A stretch of 64,000 nucleotides of DNA, taken from the NCBI RefSeq assembly GCF_010731775.1, contig NZ_AP022590.1, positions 2,914,001-2,978,000 of the forward strand. The letters run 5' to 3'. The stretch is from Mycobacterium mantenii (GTDB lineage Bacteria > Actinomycetota > Actinomycetes > Mycobacteriales > Mycobacteriaceae). The notes under the pieces are model-generated. The model was not told the origin of the DNA and made no database searches. It worked only from the letters and a program-made list of their open reading frames with translations. Positions 10,074 to 20,483 of the stretch are shown in pieces; position 1 is the first letter of the stretch, and the number at the start of each line of letters is the position of its first letter. Made by a program: the position numbers and the translations under genes.

Positions 10074-10082
10074 CGCTAGGAC

Positions 10083-11468
10083 CTACGAAACCGGTGGCCG
10101 CCGCAGGGCCCACGGCCGGGCGGCTTCGATCTGCGCCGACAGCGACAACAGGGTCGCTTCGTCATATGGCCTGCCGACGAGTTGGACCGACATCGGCAGG
10201 CCGCCTCCGTCGAAGTCCCACGGCACCACCGCCGCGGGCTGTCCGGTCAGGTTCCAGATCTGTTGGTAGGGAACGCATCGACCGACCCGCAGCAGGGTCG
10301 ACACGGCGCCGCGGCGTTGATAGGCGCCGATGCGCGGCGGACCCGTCGCGGTGCCTGGGGTGATGACGACGTCCACGTCGTCGAAGATCGCCTGAATCCG
10401 CGAGATCACGGCACCCTCGTTCGCCCGGATGGCCTCCATCCGCCGATCGGAAAAGAACGATCCCAAGCGAGCCATGTTGCGGGTGCGCGTTTCCAGACGC
10501 TCCGGGTGGGCCAGGGAGTCCGCGTCGTCGCAGATACCGCGCAAATAGCGGGGCAAATAGTTGGCGAGTATCGCCGAAACCGGATATTCGGGGTCGGCGG
10601 CGATCACGTCATGGCCGAGGTCGCGAAGCAACGCGCCGGCCTGGTCGACTGCCGCCAATTCCGCCTTGCCGACCCTGACCGGAAGTGGGGTTGGGAGCTT
10701 GGTGCTCAACGCAATTCGCAACCGGCCGGGGCCGCGTCCCGCCGCGGTGACGAACTCCCCCTCGGGACCGGGCACCGTCGACGTCGCATCCAGGAACACC
10801 GCCGCGTCCAGCACCGTCCGCGCGATCGGGCCGTTGACGCTCAGCCCGTACCAGGCGTCGTCGTGCGGCTCCAACGACACTCGGTCGCGCTGCGGCTTCA
10901 GGCCGAACAGGCCACACCACGTCGCCGGGATGCGGATCGAGCCGCCGCCGTCGGATCCCAACGCCAGCGAGGCCAGGCCGGCGGCCACCGCGGCGGTACT
11001 TCCGCCGCTGCTGCCGCCCGGGGTGCGGGTCGGATTCCACGGATTACGGGTCGCTCCGAAGGTCATCGACTCGGTGTAGGGCAGCATCATCAGCTCGGGC
11101 ACATTGGTTTTGCCGATGATCACGGCGCCCGCGGCGCGCAGCCGGCGCACCACCTCCGCGTCGGAGGTGACCGCGGGCCGGTGTCCGCCGCTGCCGAAGG
11201 TCGTCACCTCGCCTGCGACGTCGACATCGTCTTTGATCGCGATCGGCACACCAAGCAGCGGCAGCCGTTCGCCCGCGTCCAGGCGCTCCTGCGCCACAGC
11301 CGCTTGGTAACGAGCCTGATCGGCGAGCACCACGCGGTAGCAACGCAGTTGGCTGTCCAGCCGCGCGATCCGCTCCAGGTAGACCTCGAGCAACTCCGGC
11401 GCGGTCAGTTCACCGTCGGCCAGCATGCGCGCTTGTGCCGCCGCGCCGGCAAAGGCGAGATCGTCCAC
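10083..11468 (-). CDS. amiB2: amidase AmiB2
   Basis: 461 residues from GTG 11468, which gives the length I recall for M. tuberculosis AmiB2 (462). A longer reading to ATG 11555 would overlap the divergent HIT gene and has no matching homologous N-terminus. Amidase-signature catalytic Ser-cisSer-Lys: Lys in IAIKDDVDVAG, Gly/Ser loop TPGGSSGGSTAAVAAG, and GSDGGGSIRIP with the nucleophile Ser. Hydrolyses amides; substrate unknown. Rv1263 position. Confidence 0.9.
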   Translation of the reverse strand: MDDLAFAGAAAQARMLADGELTAPELLEVYLERIARLDSQLRCYRVVLADQARYQAAVAQERLDAGERLPLLGVPIAIKDDVDVAGEVTTFGSGGHRPAVTSDAEVVRRLRAAGAVIIGKTNVPELMMLPYTESMTFGATRNPWNPTRTPGGSSGGSTAAVAAGLASLALGSDGGGSIRIPATWCGLFGLKPQRDRVSLEPHDDAWYGLSVNGPIARTVLDAAVFLDATSTVPGPEGEFVTAAGRGPGRLRIALSTKLPTPLPVRVGKAELAAVDQAGALLRDLGHDVIAADPEYPVSAILANYLPRYLRGICDDADSLAHPERLETRTRNMARLGSFFSDRRMEAIRANEGAVISRIQAIFDDVDVVITPGTATGPPRIGAYQRRGAVSTLLRVGRCVPYQQIWNLTGQPAAVVPWDFDGGGLPMSVQLVGRPYDEATLLSLSAQIEAARPWALRRPPVS

Positions 11469-11508
11469 TGCGGCAGCGTATCCCGAAGCAGCCAGTACCG
11501 TGGGCGAC

Positions 11509-11943
11509 ATGTCCTGCGTGTTCTGTGCGATCGTCGCCGGCGAAGCCCCGGCCATCCGGATCTACGAAGACGACGACTACCTGGCCATCCTCGACATCCG
11601 CCCGTTCACGCGCGGCCACACCTTGGTGCTGCCCAAACGGCACAGCGTCGACCTCACCGACACCGCACCGGAGACGCTGGCCGGGATGATCACCCTGGGC
11701 CAACGCATCGCCCGGGCCGCGCGCTCCACCGAACTGGCCGACGCGACCAACATCGCCGTCAACGACGGCAGCGCGGCTTTCCAGACCGTGTTCCATATCC
11801 ACCTGCACGTTTTGCCCCGGCGCAACGGCGACAAGCTGTCGGTGGCCAAGGGAATGCTGCTGCGCCGCGACCCCGACCGGGACGCCACCGGCCAGATTCT
11901 GCGCACCGCGCTGGCCCGCATCGACGCAAGTCAGCCGGATTGA
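11509..11943 (+). CDS. HIT-family nucleotide hydrolase/transferase (Rv1262c-like)
   Basis: 144 residues from ATG 11509. N-terminal CVFCAIVAGEAPA and catalytic histidine triad HIHLHVLPRR near residue 88-97 identify a HIT protein that acts on nucleoside phosphoramidates or similar. Divergent from amiB2 with 40 bp between the chosen starts. Confidence 0.92.
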   Translation: MSCVFCAIVAGEAPAIRIYEDDDYLAILDIRPFTRGHTLVLPKRHSVDLTDTAPETLAGMITLGQRIARAARSTELADATNIAVNDGSAAFQTVFHIHLHVLPRRNGDKLSVAKGMLLRRDPDRDATGQILRTALARIDASQPD

Positions 11944-12082
11944 GCCCAGCTGCGGTCGCCCAACGTCGCCGCACCCCGGGTCGTCGACCGTTCGTAGCCG
12001 CCCGATCACGGCCGGCGGCCGCACCAACCTGGCAAAAGCCACACTTCGCCACCATAAGCAGCGGTTTAATCCCCTGTAACTC

Positions 12083-12110
12083 GTGGTGAAGTCGTTCGTT
12101 TCTTCACCAC
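12083..12110. promoter_or_regulatory. perfect 9-bp dyad upstream of the GGDEF/EAL gene
   Basis: GTGGTGAAG and CTTCACCAC separated by 10 bp, ending 26 bp before the chosen ATG at 12137. Could be an operator or a 5'-leader hairpin. Its presence argues that translation starts at 12137 and not at the in-frame codon at 12083. Confidence 0.5.
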
Positions 12111-12136
12111 ACAGCAGAGGATCGGCTGGTGCGGTG

Positions 12137-15100
12137 ATGAAACGCTGGGCGGTATATCCGTGGCGTCGGTCCGGGGTGCCCGCGCGCGCGGCCTGGCCGC
12201 TCGCCGCCGCCTACGGCGTTGCCGCGTTGTTGCTGCTGCTGTCGTCGTTCCGGGGATGGCACGGCCCCGATGGGACTCGGCCGGTCAACGAGTTCGTCGT
12301 CGCGGTGTGTTTGCTGATCGCGGCGATATGCGCCGCAGGCGCGGCCCGCCGCACGTCCGGACGACAGCGATGCGGCTGGGTGGCGCTCGTGACGGCACTG
12401 CTCGGCTGGGCGACCGGAGAGGTCATCTGGGCGGTCTACGAGGTGCGCCCGGAATTCGAGCACGCCGCCCACCCGCAGGTGGCCGAGATCGTGCTGCTGT
12501 TGTGGCCGGTCGGCGCCATGACCTCGTTGGTGCTGCTGTCCAAGCTGTCTCGACACAGCCCGCGGCGTCTGCTGCTCGACGGTCTCATCGTGGCGACCTC
12601 ACTGTTCGTCATCGCTTGGGTGTTCGTGGTCGAAACCCAGCTCCGGGAGCACACCTTCGCGCGGCTGACGACGCTGGTCGAGGTGTTCGCCGACATCGTC
12701 CAGCTGACGGCGGCAATCCTGATGTTGTCCCGGGCTCGCCCGGGCGAACGGCCGAGCCGCAGCCTCGTGGCCGCCGGGATCGCGACGATCAGCATTGCCG
12801 ACCTGGTGGTGGTCTTCCATGCCGGTATCGGCAGCTATCACACCGGCGACGTCGCTGACCTGATCCGGGTGGTCGGACTGGCGGCGTTGGCGCTGGCCGC
12901 GCGGGCCGCCGTGCATGAACATCCGGTGCCGGCGTCGCCGGATGAGATCGAGTTCCGGGCGCGGCTGTGGCTGCCCTACCTGCCGCTGGTTGTGGCGTCC
13001 GCGGTGGGCTGGGTGCACGCGGCGGGCAATGCGGCGACACACGAACCGGTGCTCGGCGCACTGGGCATACTCGTGGCGGCCGTATTGGCCCGGCAATTTG
13101 TCGTGCTCGTCGAGAATCAGAATCTGTTGTCGGAAGTCGCCCGGGAGGCGTTCCGCGACCACCTGACCGGCCTGGCCAATCGGGCTCTTTTCCTGCATCG
13201 GCTGGACCAGGCCGTGGCGCGTCGACATCCCGACGGCACGCCGGTCGCGGTGTTGTGTCTGGACCTCGACAACTTCAAGTCGGTCAACGACGCCCTGGGC
13301 CATCCCGCCGGCGACGAACTGCTCGTCCGGGTGGCCGGCCGGCTCACCGCCGCGCTGGGGGAACAGGGCACCATCGCGCGGCTCGGTGGCGACGAATTCG
13401 CGGCGGTCATCGAGGCTTCGGTCGAAGAATCGCAGGCGGCCGCGCATCGCATCCTCGACGCCTTCACCGGAGCCATCGTGATCGACGGCATTCCGATCAC
13501 GGTGCGGCCGAGCATCGGATTCACGGTGGCCACCGGCGCGGCGAACTGCACGGTCGATCAGCTGTTGCGCCACGCCGACCTGGCGATGTACGCCGCCAAA
13601 CGCGAAGGCGGCCAATGCATTCGCAGCTTCATGCCCGACCTGCCGCTGCCGTATGCGTTTCCGCCGGCGCCGGGCTCGAACAGAGCCTCTGTGGCGACCC
13701 ATGCCGTCAGCAGTGGCGATGGCGAAGCGGCGCAGGATCCACCGCCCGTCCCCGACGTCACGACCACAGCACCGGGACCGCCCGAGGAGGCGCCCGACGC
13801 TAGCTGGCCGCCACGGAACGTCCGGGCCGCCATCGCGCTGCTGGCGATCGGAGTGGTCGCCTTCACCGTGTCCAGCGTCGTTCATCCCAACGCGGGGCAC
13901 GGCATCTTGTCGGCCGCCGCCCTGTACACGGCGCTGACGGTGGTCGCGGCCGGGCTGATTGCCCTTCGCGCGTACCGCGTCGCGGTTGACCGGTTGGCGT
14001 GGGCGCTGATCGCCGCGGGCATGGCGTGCGCGGCCGTGGGTGACGTTGTCTATGCCCTATGGGTGCCCAACGGCCGATCCCCGTCGGTGGCCGATCCGGA
14101 GTACCTCGCGTATTACCCCTTCGTCTACGCGGGACTGCTGCTGCTCATGCGGGCACGGCTCAAACGGCTGCCGGTCCCGATTCAACTCGACTCCTTCATC
14201 TGCGTCTTGACGTTGGCGGCGGTGGCAACGGCATTGACGTCGGGCCCGATCCGGGCGGCGGCGGTACGCGCCCCGGCCACCGTCTGGGTGGGCCTGGCGT
14301 ATCCGTGGAGTGATCTGGTGCTGCTGGCCCTGGCCGCCGGCATGTTGCCAATCCTTGGATGGCGCAACGAAATTCGCTGGGCGCTGCTGGTGGCCGGCTT
14401 GGTCCTGTTCGCGGTCGCGGACGCGGCGTATCTCTTCCAGACGTCCGCCGGACTGTACCGGACCGGTTCGGTGCTGGATGCCTGCTGGGCCGCGTCGTCA
14501 TTGCTCATCGCGATGGCGGCCTGGGCCAGGTCGTCGTCGATCACACCAGCCGCCCGGGGGCGGTACGGGCCCTACGTCACCCCGGTGGCGTCCGCCACCG
14601 TGGCGCTGGGTGTGATTGTGCTGGCACATCATTCGCGACTCGCTGCGACGCTGGCGGCGCTGAGCCTCGTCGTGGCGGCCGGGCGGTTCGCGCTGACCTT
14701 CCGGGACGTGAGCCTGCTGGAGACCAACGGCAAACTCGCCATGACCGACGAGTTGACGGCGCTGCCCAACCGGCGCTCACTGGCGACGGCCCTGACCGGG
14801 CTGCCCGCTTCGCCGCCACCGGGAACTCCGTCGATGCCGGGCAGGTCACAACAACGTCGGGCGCTGTTGTTGCTGAGCCTGAGCGATTTTCGCGAAATCA
14901 CCGACTCGATCGGCAGCCAGTTCGGCGACGAGCTGCTGTGCCATATCGCGAATCGCTTGGCCGGCTGCGTTCGTCGTGACGATCTGCTCGCACGGGTGGG
15001 CGACGACCAATTCGCCGTGTTGCTGTCGGACGGGGCCAACCTCACCGCTGCCGGCGCTTCGGCGGGTCGGCTGCTCGAAGCCTTGGCTGAACCAATCGCT

Positions 15101-16066
15101 TTGGACCCCATCACCGTACAGGTGGAGGCGCGCATCGCCATCGCGCTCTATCCCGACCACTGCGACTCTCCGCAAGAACTGTTGGAGCGCGCCGAAACCG
15201 CCATGGCGCACGCCAAATCCGCGCGCAGCAGGATCGCGGTCTACGACTCCTCGTTCGAGGTTTACCGCGACAACGACCCCAGCCTCATCGAGGAATTGCG
15301 CACCGCGCTGTTCGATACCGACGAGCTGAGATTGCACTATCAGCCCAAGATCGACGGCCGCGACGGCAGCGTCCACAGTGTCGAGGCGGTGCTGCGCTGG
15401 CAGCACCCCAGCCGCGGAACCCTGCTGCCCGAGGAGTTTCTGTCCGTCGCCGAACGCGCCGGCCTGATGCGCAAAATCTCCAACCGCACCCTCAGCATGG
15501 CTCTCGCACAGGTCCGGTCCTGGCGTGAGCAAGGCATGCCGCTGACCGTCGCGGTCAACCTGTCGACGACCAACCTGCTGGATATCGAACTCGTCGGCAC
15601 CGTCGAGCGGCTGCTCGCCGATTACGGTCTGCCCGCCGAGGCGCTCATACTCGAGATCACCGAGAGCGCACTGGTGGATTCCGTGCGATCCCGCAACACC
15701 GTTGCCGCGCTGCAGGACCTGGGCATCCGCATCTCGCTCGACGACTACGGCACCGGATGGTCGTCATTGGCTCGTCTGCAAGAGGTTTCGGTCGACGAGC
15801 TGAAGCTCGACCGAATCTTCGTGGCGCGCCTGGCCCACGACGCGCGGTCGGTCGCAATCGTGCGGTCGACGGTGGCGCTGGCGTCCAACCTGGGCGCCGA
15901 TCTGGTCGCCGAGGGAGTCGAAAACGAGGCCACCCTGGACGCCCTGCGACGGTATGGCTGCAACATCACCCAGGGTTTCGTACACAGCCCGCCACTGCCG
16001 CCCGACGACCTGCGGGACTGGATCGCCAGCCACACACCGAATCCCCAGCCCAACGGGCTGTCGTGA
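12137..16066 (+). CDS. giant membrane c-di-GMP protein: (10 TM-GGDEF) x2-EAL
   Basis: 1309 residues. Two successive modules, each about 9-10 transmembrane helices plus GGDEF, then one EAL domain. GGDEF1 (about 335-480) is canonical: DLDNFKSVNDALGH and RLGGDEFAAV (about 414). GGDEF2 (about 860-1030) is degenerate: ARVGDDQFAVL. The EAL domain (about 1055-1300) has EAV for the EAL motif but keeps the other metal/catalytic residues: VAVNLST, LEITESALV, LDDYGTGWSSL, ELKLDRIF, VAEGVENEA and TQGF. It probably makes and/or degrades c-di-GMP at the membrane, with GGDEF2 as a likely regulatory site. I do not recall it at this place in M. tuberculosis. Confidence 0.9.
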   Translation: MKRWAVYPWRRSGVPARAAWPLAAAYGVAALLLLLSSFRGWHGPDGTRPVNEFVVAVCLLIAAICAAGAARRTSGRQRCGWVALVTALLGWATGEVIWAVYEVRPEFEHAAHPQVAEIVLLLWPVGAMTSLVLLSKLSRHSPRRLLLDGLIVATSLFVIAWVFVVETQLREHTFARLTTLVEVFADIVQLTAAILMLSRARPGERPSRSLVAAGIATISIADLVVVFHAGIGSYHTGDVADLIRVVGLAALALAARAAVHEHPVPASPDEIEFRARLWLPYLPLVVASAVGWVHAAGNAATHEPVLGALGILVAAVLARQFVVLVENQNLLSEVAREAFRDHLTGLANRALFLHRLDQAVARRHPDGTPVAVLCLDLDNFKSVNDALGHPAGDELLVRVAGRLTAALGEQGTIARLGGDEFAAVIEASVEESQAAAHRILDAFTGAIVIDGIPITVRPSIGFTVATGAANCTVDQLLRHADLAMYAAKREGGQCIRSFMPDLPLPYAFPPAPGSNRASVATHAVSSGDGEAAQDPPPVPDVTTTAPGPPEEAPDASWPPRNVRAAIALLAIGVVAFTVSSVVHPNAGHGILSAAALYTALTVVAAGLIALRAYRVAVDRLAWALIAAGMACAAVGDVVYALWVPNGRSPSVADPEYLAYYPFVYAGLLLLMRARLKRLPVPIQLDSFICVLTLAAVATALTSGPIRAAAVRAPATVWVGLAYPWSDLVLLALAAGMLPILGWRNEIRWALLVAGLVLFAVADAAYLFQTSAGLYRTGSVLDACWAASSLLIAMAAWARSSSITPAARGRYGPYVTPVASATVALGVIVLAHHSRLAATLAALSLVVAAGRFALTFRDVSLLETNGKLAMTDELTALPNRRSLATALTGLPASPPPGTPSMPGRSQQRRALLLLSLSDFREITDSIGSQFGDELLCHIANRLAGCVRRDDLLARVGDDQFAVLLSDGANLTAAGASAGRLLEALAEPIALDPITVQVEARIAIALYPDHCDSPQELLERAETAMAHAKSARSRIAVYDSSFEVYRDNDPSLIEELRTALFDTDELRLHYQPKIDGRDGSVHSVEAVLRWQHPSRGTLLPEEFLSVAERAGLMRKISNRTLSMALAQVRSWREQGMPLTVAVNLSTTNLLDIELVGTVERLLADYGLPAEALILEITESALVDSVRSRNTVAALQDLGIRISLDDYGTGWSSLARLQEVSVDELKLDRIFVARLAHDARSVAIVRSTVALASNLGADLVAEGVENEATLDALRRYGCNITQGFVHSPPLPPDDLRDWIASHTPNPQPNGLS

Positions 16067-16076
16067 GCGCCGGGGG

Positions 16077-17108
16077 TTAGAACAGCTCCTTGGCCAGTAG
16101 TTCCAGCGTCGCGACCCGTCCCGGTGCGGTGTGCGCGTCGGTGCCGCGGCGGGCCGAGGCCACCGGGTTCACCATCACTTCGTCCACCCCTAACCGGTCG
16201 GCCAGCGTGCGGATCTGGTCGGCGGCCTCCGCGGGCGTCCCCAGCACGGCACGGCGCAGCCCGCTCTCCACGATCCGCTGTTGCTGTCCGGTCAACTCGG
16301 CGACCGCGGCCTCCTCGACCAGCGGCACCGGCCCGAGCGGCTGCCCGGTCCGGAGCCGGGCCATCATCTGCAGGTTGGGCAACATCAATGCCGTTGCCTC
16401 TTCCCGGGTTTCGGCCACCGCGGCGTTCACCGTCAAGAATGTCAGCGGCTCGGCGGTCAGCGCGCTGGGCCGGAATCGCGAACGGTAGACCTGCAGCGCC
16501 TCTTCGGTTCCGTTGCCGGAGAAGTGATGTGCGAACACGTATGGCAGCCCCTTGGCGGCGGCCAGCTGCGCCGAGTACATCGACGAGCCCAGCAACCACA
16601 GGCGCGGTTCGCCCGCCGCGGCCGGGGTGGCCTTGAGCGTGTAATCACCCGAGCGCAACGGAACCCTAACACCGCGAGCGCTCATCAGCGCCGCCACGTC
16701 GTCGAGGTATTCGGGGAAATTCTCGATGTCACGATCGTCCCGGCCGCCGCGTAGCGCATATGAGGTCACCGGATCCGAGCCGGGCGCCCGGCCGATGCCG
16801 AGGTCGATCCGGCCCGGGGCGGCGGCTTCCAGCAGCGCGAACTGCTCGGCCACCGCCAGCGGGGCATGATTGGGCAGCATCACACCGCCCGAGCCGAGTC
16901 GTAGCTGCGAGGTCTGTGCGGCCAGGTAGGCGATCACCACCGGAGGGCTGGTGGCACCCACCGACGGCATGTTGTGGTGCTCGGCGACCCAGTAGCGGGT
17001 GAACCCGAGCCGATCCGCGGCCTGCGCCAGTTGCACGGTGGCCGCCAGCGCATCAGCCGTCGTCTGGTCGGTGCGCACCGGGATGAGATCAAGGACGGAA
17101 AGACGCAC
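16077..17108 (-). CDS. luciferase-like flavin monooxygenase (group 1 LLM)
   Basis: 343 residues from GTG 17108, giving the typical N-terminus RLSVLDLIPVRTDQT. The longer reading frame upstream runs through the 15-bp repeat array and is not homologous. Motifs YWVAEHHNMPSVG, GSGGVMLPNHAPL and GRIDLGIGRAPG identify an F420/FMN-dependent TIM-barrel oxidoreductase of the bacterial luciferase superfamily. Convergent with the GGDEF/EAL gene, 10 bp apart. Substrate unknown. Confidence 0.85.
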   Translation of the reverse strand: MRLSVLDLIPVRTDQTTADALAATVQLAQAADRLGFTRYWVAEHHNMPSVGATSPPVVIAYLAAQTSQLRLGSGGVMLPNHAPLAVAEQFALLEAAAPGRIDLGIGRAPGSDPVTSYALRGGRDDRDIENFPEYLDDVAALMSARGVRVPLRSGDYTLKATPAAAGEPRLWLLGSSMYSAQLAAAKGLPYVFAHHFSGNGTEEALQVYRSRFRPSALTAEPLTFLTVNAAVAETREEATALMLPNLQMMARLRTGQPLGPVPLVEEAAVAELTGQQQRIVESGLRRAVLGTPAEAADQIRTLADRLGVDEVMVNPVASARRGTDAHTAPGRVATLELLAKELF

Positions 17109-17160
17109 GATGGCGTCAACGCGCGCGGGCCGGCAAACGTTCCCGCTCCCGGTGACCGTA

Positions 17161-17220
17161 CTCAGTAGTCCTTGGCTCAGTAGTCCTTGGCTCAGTAGTC
17201 CTTGGCTCAGTAGTCCTTGA
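17161..17220. repeat. 15-bp tandem repeat x4 carrying a stop codon
   Basis: Four head-to-tail copies of CTCAGTAGTCCTTGG; the last ends TTGA. Read on the minus strand each unit is AAG GAC TAC TGA GCC, the last codons plus stop of the FAD monooxygenase gene. Three extra copies of the gene end lie downstream of the used stop. Confidence 0.95.
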
Positions 17221-18337
17221 GGGTGATCGAGGTGACGATACGGTCGAACACCTCTTGCGGTATCGGCGCACCGCCGGGGATGTTGTCCACGACCAACCAT
17301 TGGTTGCGCTTGACGTAGTCGCTGAACTCGCGGTGATAGTTGGCGAAGCCGAGCTCGTGATCGACCACACCGTCCTTCGTGGCCTCCTTCAGCTCCCCGG
17401 CCAGCACGTAGGTGCCCAGCAGCGCGACGCTGGTCCCCTGGCCGGACAGGGGCGAGCAGCAGTACCCGGCGTCACCGACCAGCGCCACCCGGCCCCGCGA
17501 CCAGCGGTCCATCTTGATCTGCGACATCTCGTCGAAGTAGAAGTCCGGCGCGGTCCGCATGTACCCCAGCAGTTGCGGGCGGACCCAGCCGTCGCCGGCC
17601 ATCCGCCGTTCCAGTTCGGCCAATTGCGCCTGGGTGTCGCGGTAGTCGATCCGCAGATCGGCATCCATGAAACCCACCATGGCCCGGGCCTCGGAGTTGT
17701 TGCGCGCGCTGTAGACACCGACCATGGTGGCGTCGCCGTAGTGCCACCGCTGCCAGTAGTCCAGGTCGAGGAAGTTGGGCACGGTGAAGATCGCCGCGTG
17801 CGTGCCCAGCCGCTCGATGAAATTCTCTTCCGGCCCGAAAACCAAGCGCCGCACATTGGAGTGCAGCCCATCGGCGCCGATCACGAGGTCGAAACTGCGC
17901 GGCGCAGCACGCTCAAAGGTGACGCGGACTGCAGCGCCATCGTCCTGTATGGCGGTGATGGTGTCGCCGAAGAGGTACTCGGTGGTCCATTGGCTTGCGC
18001 CGTAAAGCAATTCGAGCAAGTCGTCGCGCAGCAGTTCGATGTCGGGACTCTCGATGCGCCCACCGGTTGGCGTCGATTCGGTGTCCCGGGATAATTCGTT
18101 GCCGTCACGGTCGACGACGGAGGAGCCCTGGATTTGCGTCTTGCGCTTCTGAGCGGCGGCCAACAGCCCCATGCGTTCGAGCACCGTCAGCGCCGGTCCC
18201 CGCACGTCGATCGCCTGACCACCCGGTCGCGGCCCCTGATGGCGCTCGACCACGGTCACCGAAAAGCCATGCCGCCCAAGCCAAAACGCAGCTGTCGCAC
18301 CCGCCACGCTGGCGCCGGACACCAAAACGTCGGTCAC
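17207..18337 (-). CDS. FAD-dependent aromatic-type monooxygenase (Rv1260-like)
   Basis: 376 residues. N-terminal FAD dinucleotide fold ([14 protein letters not shown]), the middle DG motif ([12 protein letters not shown], about 160) and the GD motif ([18 protein letters not shown], about 285) define a PHBH-class NAD(P)H-dependent hydroxylase. It ends in KDY with the tandem repeat. It lies directly downstream of udgB with a 4-bp ATGA overlap, so the two are co-transcribed. Confidence 0.9.
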   Translation of the reverse strand: MTDVLVSGASVAGATAAFWLGRHGFSVTVVERHQGPRPGGQAIDVRGPALTVLERMGLLAAAQKRKTQIQGSSVVDRDGNELSRDTESTPTGGRIESPDIELLRDDLLELLYGASQWTTEYLFGDTITAIQDDGAAVRVTFERAAPRSFDLVIGADGLHSNVRRLVFGPEENFIERLGTHAAIFTVPNFLDLDYWQRWHYGDATMVGVYSARNNSEARAMVGFMDADLRIDYRDTQAQLAELERRMAGDGWVRPQLLGYMRTAPDFYFDEMSQIKMDRWSRGRVALVGDAGYCCSPLSGQGTSVALLGTYVLAGELKEATKDGVVDHELGFANYHREFSDYVKRNQWLVVDNIPGGAPIPQEVFDRIVTSITLKDY

Positions 18338-19161
18338 TTGATTCCCGCCAGTTCCTTTGCGTCACGAAAGACGTCGTCGAGCATTGCTGGTGTCAACCTA
18401 CCCGTGAACATGTTTTGCTGGCTCGGGTGGTAACAGCCGAGCAATCGCACCCCGGGCGCCAGGTCAGCAACCACGCCGTGGCCGAATCGGGGCTTGCGCC
18501 CCGTGGAGGCGCCCGGCAGCCGCAGCGCGATCTGCCAGCCGAAGCCGCCCAGTGCCACCACCACCCGGACATTCTCCGACACCAACCGCCATTCGGCCTG
18601 CAGCCAGGGCCAGCAGGTGTCCCGCTCCTGCGGGGTCGGGGCGTTGGCGGGCGGCGCGCACCGCACCGGCGCGACGATGCGAATCTCTTTGGTCTGCAAC
18701 CCATCCGCGGCGTCCACACTGGTCGGTTGGTTCACCAGGCCGGCCCGGTACAGCGCCGCGTACAACTGGTCGCCCGAGCGGTCACCGGTGAACATCCGTC
18801 CGGTGCGGTTGGCACCGTGCGCGGCGGGCGCCAATCCGACGATCAGCAGCCGGGGACGCGCCGAGCCCCAGCTGGGTACCGGCCGCCCCCAATACGGTTG
18901 GTCGGCGAAGGCTCGGCGTTTGACGACTGCGACGTCCTCGCGCCAGCTGACCAACCGGGGGCAGGCGCGGCAGACGCTGACCAGAGCGTCGACTTCGGGA
19001 ATCGAGCCGGCGGCTTCGGCGAGGCCGACGACCGCCGCGGCGTCGGCCGCCACCGGGGTCTGCGGTGTGGCCGGATCGCCGGGCCATCCGGTGCCGGCAC
19101 CGACCGGAGAGCCGAACGCCTGGCCGGTACGTGGGTGGGCGAGCACATGAACATCCTGCAT
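18334..19161 (-). CDS. udgB: family 5 uracil-DNA glycosylase UdgB
   Basis: 275 residues from ATG 19161 ([13 protein letters not shown]); the longer frame to 19329 would run into the tap gene. Motif [20 protein letters not shown] and motif [15 protein letters not shown] are diagnostic. Four cysteines (CRACPRL, RCAPP and TCWPW) fit the family [4Fe-4S] cluster. Removes uracil and some other deaminated bases from DNA. Rv1259 position; overlaps the downstream monooxygenase gene by 4 bp and is divergent from tap. Confidence 0.95.
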   Translation of the reverse strand: MQDVHVLAHPRTGQAFGSPVGAGTGWPGDPATPQTPVAADAAAVVGLAEAAGSIPEVDALVSVCRACPRLVSWREDVAVVKRRAFADQPYWGRPVPSWGSARPRLLIVGLAPAAHGANRTGRMFTGDRSGDQLYAALYRAGLVNQPTSVDAADGLQTKEIRIVAPVRCAPPANAPTPQERDTCWPWLQAEWRLVSENVRVVVALGGFGWQIALRLPGASTGRKPRFGHGVVADLAPGVRLLGCYHPSQQNMFTGRLTPAMLDDVFRDAKELAGIK

Positions 19162-19221
19162 GAGTCGCAAAATTCGGTCGCCGCGATCACTGCTTTGGCA
19201 TAAATTCGGCGGCGATATTCC

Positions 19222-20463
19222 ATGAAGAGCGGCGGCCCAGCGTTTCTGATCCTGTTCGCCACGCTGATGGCGACGGCGGGTAGCGGCATCTCGATCGTCG
19301 CATTCCCGTGGTTGGCGTTGCAGCACCACAACAGCGCTCGGGACGCCTCGGCCGTCGCCGCTGCCATGACGCTGCCCCTGGTGCTGTCCACACTCGTCGC
19401 GGGCACCGCAGTCGACTTGTTCGGCCGCCGCCGGGTGTCGCTCATCTCCGACTCGCTATCGGGCACCGCGGTGGCGACCGTCCCGCTGATCGCCTGGTTG
19501 TTCGGTGCGGACGCGATCAACGTAGCCGAACTGGCCGGGCTGGCATTCTTCTCCGCCGCCTTCGATCCGGCCGGGACCACCGCCCGCCAGTCCATGCTGC
19601 CCGAGGCCGCCACCCGGGCCGGCTGGTCGCTGGACCGCACCAACAGCGTCTATGAAGCGATCCTGAACCTGGCCTACATCGTGGGTCCGGGTATCGGCGG
19701 TTTGATGATCGCCACGGTTGGCGGCATCAACACGATGTGGGTCACGTCCGGTTGTTTCGGGTTGTCCTTCCTTGCTATCGGGGCGCTGCGGCTCGAAGGC
19801 GCCGGCAAGCCGCACCACGCGATGCGACCCGGCGGGTTGGTGTCCGGCGTCGTCGAAGGAATGCGATTTGTCTGGAACCTGCGGGTGCTACGAACCCTGG
19901 GGCTCATCGACCTGGTCGTCACAGCGCTCTACCTGCCGATGGAAAGCGTGCTGTTCCCGAAATACTTCAGCGACCATCACCAACCCGCGCAGTTGGGTTG
20001 GGCGTTGATGGCACTCGGGGTGGGCGGCGTGGTGGGAGCGCTTGGCTACGCCGTGCTGTCGAGATACACGCGGCGGCGCACGGCCGTGTTGACCGCGACG
20101 CTGACCTTCGGCGCCGCGACTGCCGGCCTCGCGTTCCTTCCGCCGTTACCGGTGATCCTGACGTTGTGCGCGGTGACCGGGTTGGTCTACGGACCGATTC
20201 AGCCGATCTACAACTACGTGATGCAGACCCGGGCCCCGCATCACCTGCGCGGTCGAGTGGTCGGAGTGATGACGGGGCTGATGTACGCCGCGGGCCCATT
20301 GGGCTTGCTGGTGGCCGGCCCGTTGGCGGACGCGGCCGGGCTGAAGGTCGCGTTCCTGGCGCTGGCGGTGCCGATTTTCCTAATCGGGCTCGTCGCCTGC
20401 CGACTCCCGTCGCTGCGCGAACTGGACCGCGCGCCGGAGTTCGCGCAAGACCCGGGCCCGTGA
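19222..20463 (+). CDS. tap: MFS multidrug efflux pump Tap
   Basis: 413 residues, about 12 transmembrane helices. Close to M. tuberculosis Rv1258c/Tap through the whole length ([58 protein letters not shown]). Exports tetracyclines and aminoglycosides in homologues, and there it belongs to the WhiB7 regulon; I could not pick out a WhiB7 site in the 60-bp divergent gap with udgB. Confidence 0.93.
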   Translation: MKSGGPAFLILFATLMATAGSGISIVAFPWLALQHHNSARDASAVAAAMTLPLVLSTLVAGTAVDLFGRRRVSLISDSLSGTAVATVPLIAWLFGADAINVAELAGLAFFSAAFDPAGTTARQSMLPEAATRAGWSLDRTNSVYEAILNLAYIVGPGIGGLMIATVGGINTMWVTSGCFGLSFLAIGALRLEGAGKPHHAMRPGGLVSGVVEGMRFVWNLRVLRTLGLIDLVVTALYLPMESVLFPKYFSDHHQPAQLGWALMALGVGGVVGALGYAVLSRYTRRRTAVLTATLTFGAATAGLAFLPPLPVILTLCAVTGLVYGPIQPIYNYVMQTRAPHHLRGRVVGVMTGLMYAAGPLGLLVAGPLADAAGLKVAFLALAVPIFLIGLVACRLPSLRELDRAPEFAQDPGP

Positions 20464-20483
20464 CGCGGGCTTAGTATCGGGCC

